Program-made: the position numbers and the translations under genes
Notes under the pieces: generated by a model
Database searches by the model: none
What the model saw: the letters and a program-made list of their open reading frames with translations, nothing else
Told to the model about the DNA's origin: nothing
Shown here: positions 5,867-8,007 of the stretch, one piece after another
Layout of the letters: each line of letters begins with the position of its first letter
Numbering within the stretch: the stretch's first letter is position 1
Assembly (NCBI GenBank): GCA_029248845.1
Contig: JAQWIO010000069.1
Span: 1 to 8,007 of the forward strand
From: Polaribacter sp.
GTDB lineage: Bacteria > Bacteroidota > Bacteroidia > Flavobacteriales > Flavobacteriaceae
DNA length: 8,007 nucleotides
Direction of reading: 5' to 3'

Positions 5867-6708
5867 AGTCACTAGTTGCCTTGTATTGTGTTGTTTTTTT
5901 AATTTCCTGTGATCTTTTTAAGATTCAGGAAAAACACCGATCTGACAATGAAATTCTAGCCATTGTAAATACTGAGAAATTTTTTAAAAAGGATTTAACA
6001 ATTCTTTTACCTCAAAATATTAATAAAATAGATAGCCAACTTTTAGTTAAAAGCTACATTAAAGACTGGGCAATTAAAAAACTATTACTTGAAAAAGCTC
6101 AAAATAACAGCTCTTTAGAAATGGTTAATCAAATAGATGATTTGGTAAAAGATTATAAAGAAAGTCTATTGATAAATAATTATAAAGAACAACTTGTAAA
6201 GCAAAAATTAGATACAGTAGTTACCGATAGAGAGCTTGAAGAGTATTATTTGTTAAATAAAGAAAATTTTAAATTAAACGAAGAGTTAGTTAAAATAAAA
6301 TTCCTTCATGTAGATAATACTATAAATGATAAAAAAGAAATTTTAAAGCTTTTTAAATCTGATGACATTTTAGATTTAGAAGAATTAGAAAAACAAGAAT
6401 TAAGCTTTAAGTTTCATCAATTCAACGACTCAATTTGGACACAATTAGATAACGTTTTGTTAAAACTTCCTTTTTCAAAAGAAAAACTGTTAAAAAAAAC
6501 AAAATTCATTCAAAAGCAAGATTCAATAGGTTTATATTTGGTGGCTATTAAAGATGTCTTAGAGCTAAATTCTATAGCACCTTTGAGTTATGTATTACCC
6601 ACAATAGAACAGATGATTTTACACAAACGTAAAATTCAATTAATAAGAGATATCGAAAAAATAATAATTAAAGATGCAATACAAAATAACAATTTCAAAA
6701 TATATTAA
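5863..6708 (+). CDS. SurA-like lipoprotein with degenerate parvulin region
   Basis: This 281-residue envelope lipoprotein has a short hydrophobic signal ending in the lipobox LISC, so Cys16 should be the acylated first residue of the mature protein. The residues after it (DLFKIQEK) do not look like the acidic surface-export signal known from Bacteroidota, so it probably faces the periplasm. Residues 30-130 form a helical SurA_N-like part, including VKSYIKDWAIKKLLLEKA. A segment at about 141-149 (VKIKFLHVD) sits where a parvulin domain would begin, and about 225-281 resembles the strand and terminal helix that close SurA-type proteins. The NGG-LG and FGYHI core motifs of parvulins are absent, so isomerase activity is unlikely. 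A purine-rich GAGGAAAAAG just before the start resembles a ribosome site, unusual here. It overlaps the upstream gene by 4 nt and the downstream gene by 35 nt. The role is inferred to be a chaperone or anchor; the function is not proven. Confidence 0.88.
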   Translation: MKSLVALYCVVFLISCDLFKIQEKHRSDNEILAIVNTEKFFKKDLTILLPQNINKIDSQLLVKSYIKDWAIKKLLLEKAQNNSSLEMVNQIDDLVKDYKESLLINNYKEQLVKQKLDTVVTDRELEEYYLLNKENFKLNEELVKIKFLHVDNTINDKKEILKLFKSDDILDLEELEKQELSFKFHQFNDSIWTQLDNVLLKLPFSKEKLLKKTKFIQKQDSIGLYLVAIKDVLELNSIAPLSYVLPTIEQMILHKRKIQLIRDIEKIIIKDAIQNNNFKIY

Positions 6709-8007
6709 TTTATTACTATCTGCCTTTTTCTTCATTTTTATAGGGTTTCAAACTTCTGGCCAAAAACTGAAAATAGATGGAGTAGCCGTTGTTATTGGTA
6801 AAAATATTGTTTTAGATTCCGATATTGATAAATTTAAACAAGAAGTTGAATTAAGAAGTGAAGGGAAAATTAAAATTACTGACTGCGAAATGCTAGAAGA
6901 ATTAATGCAGCAAAAATTAATGTCTCATCATGCAGTTATTGATAGTATTACTGTTGCTGATGAAGAAATTTCATCTAGGGTTGATAGAAGTATACAGTAT
7001 TTTACTCAGCAATATGGCAGCATTGAAAAAGTGATTAAAGCATATGGATTTAACGACTTAGATGATTTAAAAAAGGAATTAAATTCAGTTCAAAAAGAAA
7101 ATATTTTAATAGAGAAAGAGCAACAAAATATTACGGAGAAAATCGATGTAACTCCAGAAGAGGTTCGTTTGTATTATAATGGATTAAAAGAAAAAGAAGA
7201 ATTACCTCAATTTCCTGCAGAAATAGAATTAGCCCAAATAGTCATTAAAGCTATACCTTCACCAGAAGAAACAGAAAGAGTAATAGCCAAGCTCAATGAA
7301 ATAAAAAAACAAATAGAAGACGGTTCTAATTTTAAAATGAAGGCGATTATTAATTCTGATGATCCAGGTGTTACAAGTAATGGTGGTGAGTATACTGTAA
7401 CAAAAGAATCCAGTTTTATTAAAGAGTTTAAAGAAATGGCTTTTACCTTAGATGTTGGGCAAGTTTCAAAGCCTTTTAAATCAGAGTTTGGCTATCATAT
7501 TATGCAATTAAATGCCATTAAAGGAAATACTCGAGTCGCTTCTCATATTTTAATGCAGTTAAATGTTCCTGAAGAAAAGTTAAATGAAATTAAAAGAAAA
7601 GCTGAAAAAATTATTTTAGAAATTAGAGAAGGAAAGTTAACGTTTAATGATGCTGTAAAGAAATATTCTAATGATGACGACTCAAAGAATAATGGGGGTC
7701 TCATTATAAACCCATCTACTGGAGAATCGAAATTTGATTTAACAAGAATGGATCCTGCTTTTTATGCAAGAGTTAGCGATTTAAAAAAAGGTGAAATGAC
7801 AGAACCTTTTTATGATGAAGAAAGGTCTGGTAGTAAAATGTTTAAGTTTATTTTAATGAAAGATAGAACGAACACACATACTGCTGACATCATTGAAGAT
7901 TACGTTAAAATTCAACAATTGGCGCTTCAGAAAAAGAAAGAAGAAACCATTACAAAATGGTCCAAAGAAAAGATAAAAGATACGTATATTAAAATTGGAG
8001 AAGTTTA
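6674..8007 (+). CDS. SurA-like peptidylprolyl isomerase (3' end beyond window)
   Basis: The visible 444 residues run open to the window edge, which falls two bases into a codon (TA-). The protein is therefore nearly complete if it has the usual SurA length, and it probably ends within a short distance. The only usable ATG is 6674, since an in-frame stop lies three codons upstream. It gives a signal peptide (hydrophobic about 11-25) with likely cleavage before Gln30 (TSG-Q). A SurA_N chaperone domain spans about 33-165. Parvulin domain 1 (about 183-281) has ELAQIVIK, with Gln188 where the usual motif has His, followed by SNGGEY and FGYHIMQL. Parvulin domain 2 (about 287-397) has VASHILMQ with His291 and NNGGL, but its end is poorly conserved (KMFKFILM in place of FGYHI). 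Its first 35 nt lie inside the end of the lipoprotein gene, in another frame. The domain layout is that of an outer-membrane-protein chaperone of SurA type. Confidence 0.9.
   Translation, partial: MQYKITISKYINLLLSAFFFIFIGFQTSGQKLKIDGVAVVIGKNIVLDSDIDKFKQEVELRSEGKIKITDCEMLEELMQQKLMSHHAVIDSITVADEEISSRVDRSIQYFTQQYGSIEKVIKAYGFNDLDDLKKELNSVQKENILIEKEQQNITEKIDVTPEEVRLYYNGLKEKEELPQFPAEIELAQIVIKAIPSPEETERVIAKLNEIKKQIEDGSNFKMKAIINSDDPGVTSNGGEYTVTKESSFIKEFKEMAFTLDVGQVSKPFKSEFGYHIMQLNAIKGNTRVASHILMQLNVPEEKLNEIKRKAEKIILEIREGKLTFNDAVKKYSNDDDSKNNGGLIINPSTGESKFDLTRMDPAFYARVSDLKKGEMTEPFYDEERSGSKMFKFILMKDRTNTHTADIIEDYVKIQQLALQKKKEETITKWSKEKIKDTYIKIGEV

Overview
This AT-rich window looks like chromosomal DNA from a member of the Bacteroidota, most likely family Flavobacteriaceae (Polaribacter or Tenacibaculum-like). 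The evidence is strongly A/T-biased codon use, near absence of Shine-Dalgarno sites, promoter candidates of the Bacteroidota type (TTTG, about 19 nt, TAnnTTTG), signal peptides ending just before Gln, and protein sequences that read like flavobacterial family members. No mobile element, tRNA, rRNA, CRISPR array or prophage gene is visible.

Layout. Positions 4-3842 lie on the minus strand. In transcription order they hold a small P-loop ATPase (AAA_28/NadR-like), a short RecQ-family helicase, methionyl-tRNA formyltransferase (fmt) and an HU-type nucleoid protein. The first three form a very tight operon: a 4-nt ATGA overlap, then a 2-nt gap. HU is separated by 187 nt and has its own well-matched promoter, with a pair of 10-bp direct repeats 21 bp apart upstream of it. 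Positions 3937-8007 lie on the plus strand: a DUF493 (YbeD-like) protein, then three secreted proteins of the SurA/parvulin type. The first is a two-parvulin-domain periplasmic isomerase. The second is a lipoprotein that keeps the SurA-like flanks but has lost a recognisable parvulin core. The third is a SurA-like two-parvulin protein cut off by the window end. These are also tightly packed: 10-nt gap, 4-nt overlap, 35-nt overlap. The two operons diverge from about 3843-3936.

How the genes work together. The plus-strand cluster is best read as an envelope protein-folding module in which periplasmic chaperones and prolyl isomerases escort outer-membrane proteins. The lipid-anchored, probably non-catalytic member is made in step with the two catalytic-type ones. 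The minus-strand operon joins DNA repair (RecQ), translation initiation (Fmt) and an ATPase of unknown substrate, next to a nucleoid protein. This is a housekeeping association with no obvious single pathway.

I see no clearly new system. The points most worth a second look are the unusual domain order of the RecQ protein, the degenerate parvulin lipoprotein inside the chaperone operon, and the spaced repeats upstream of the HU promoter.
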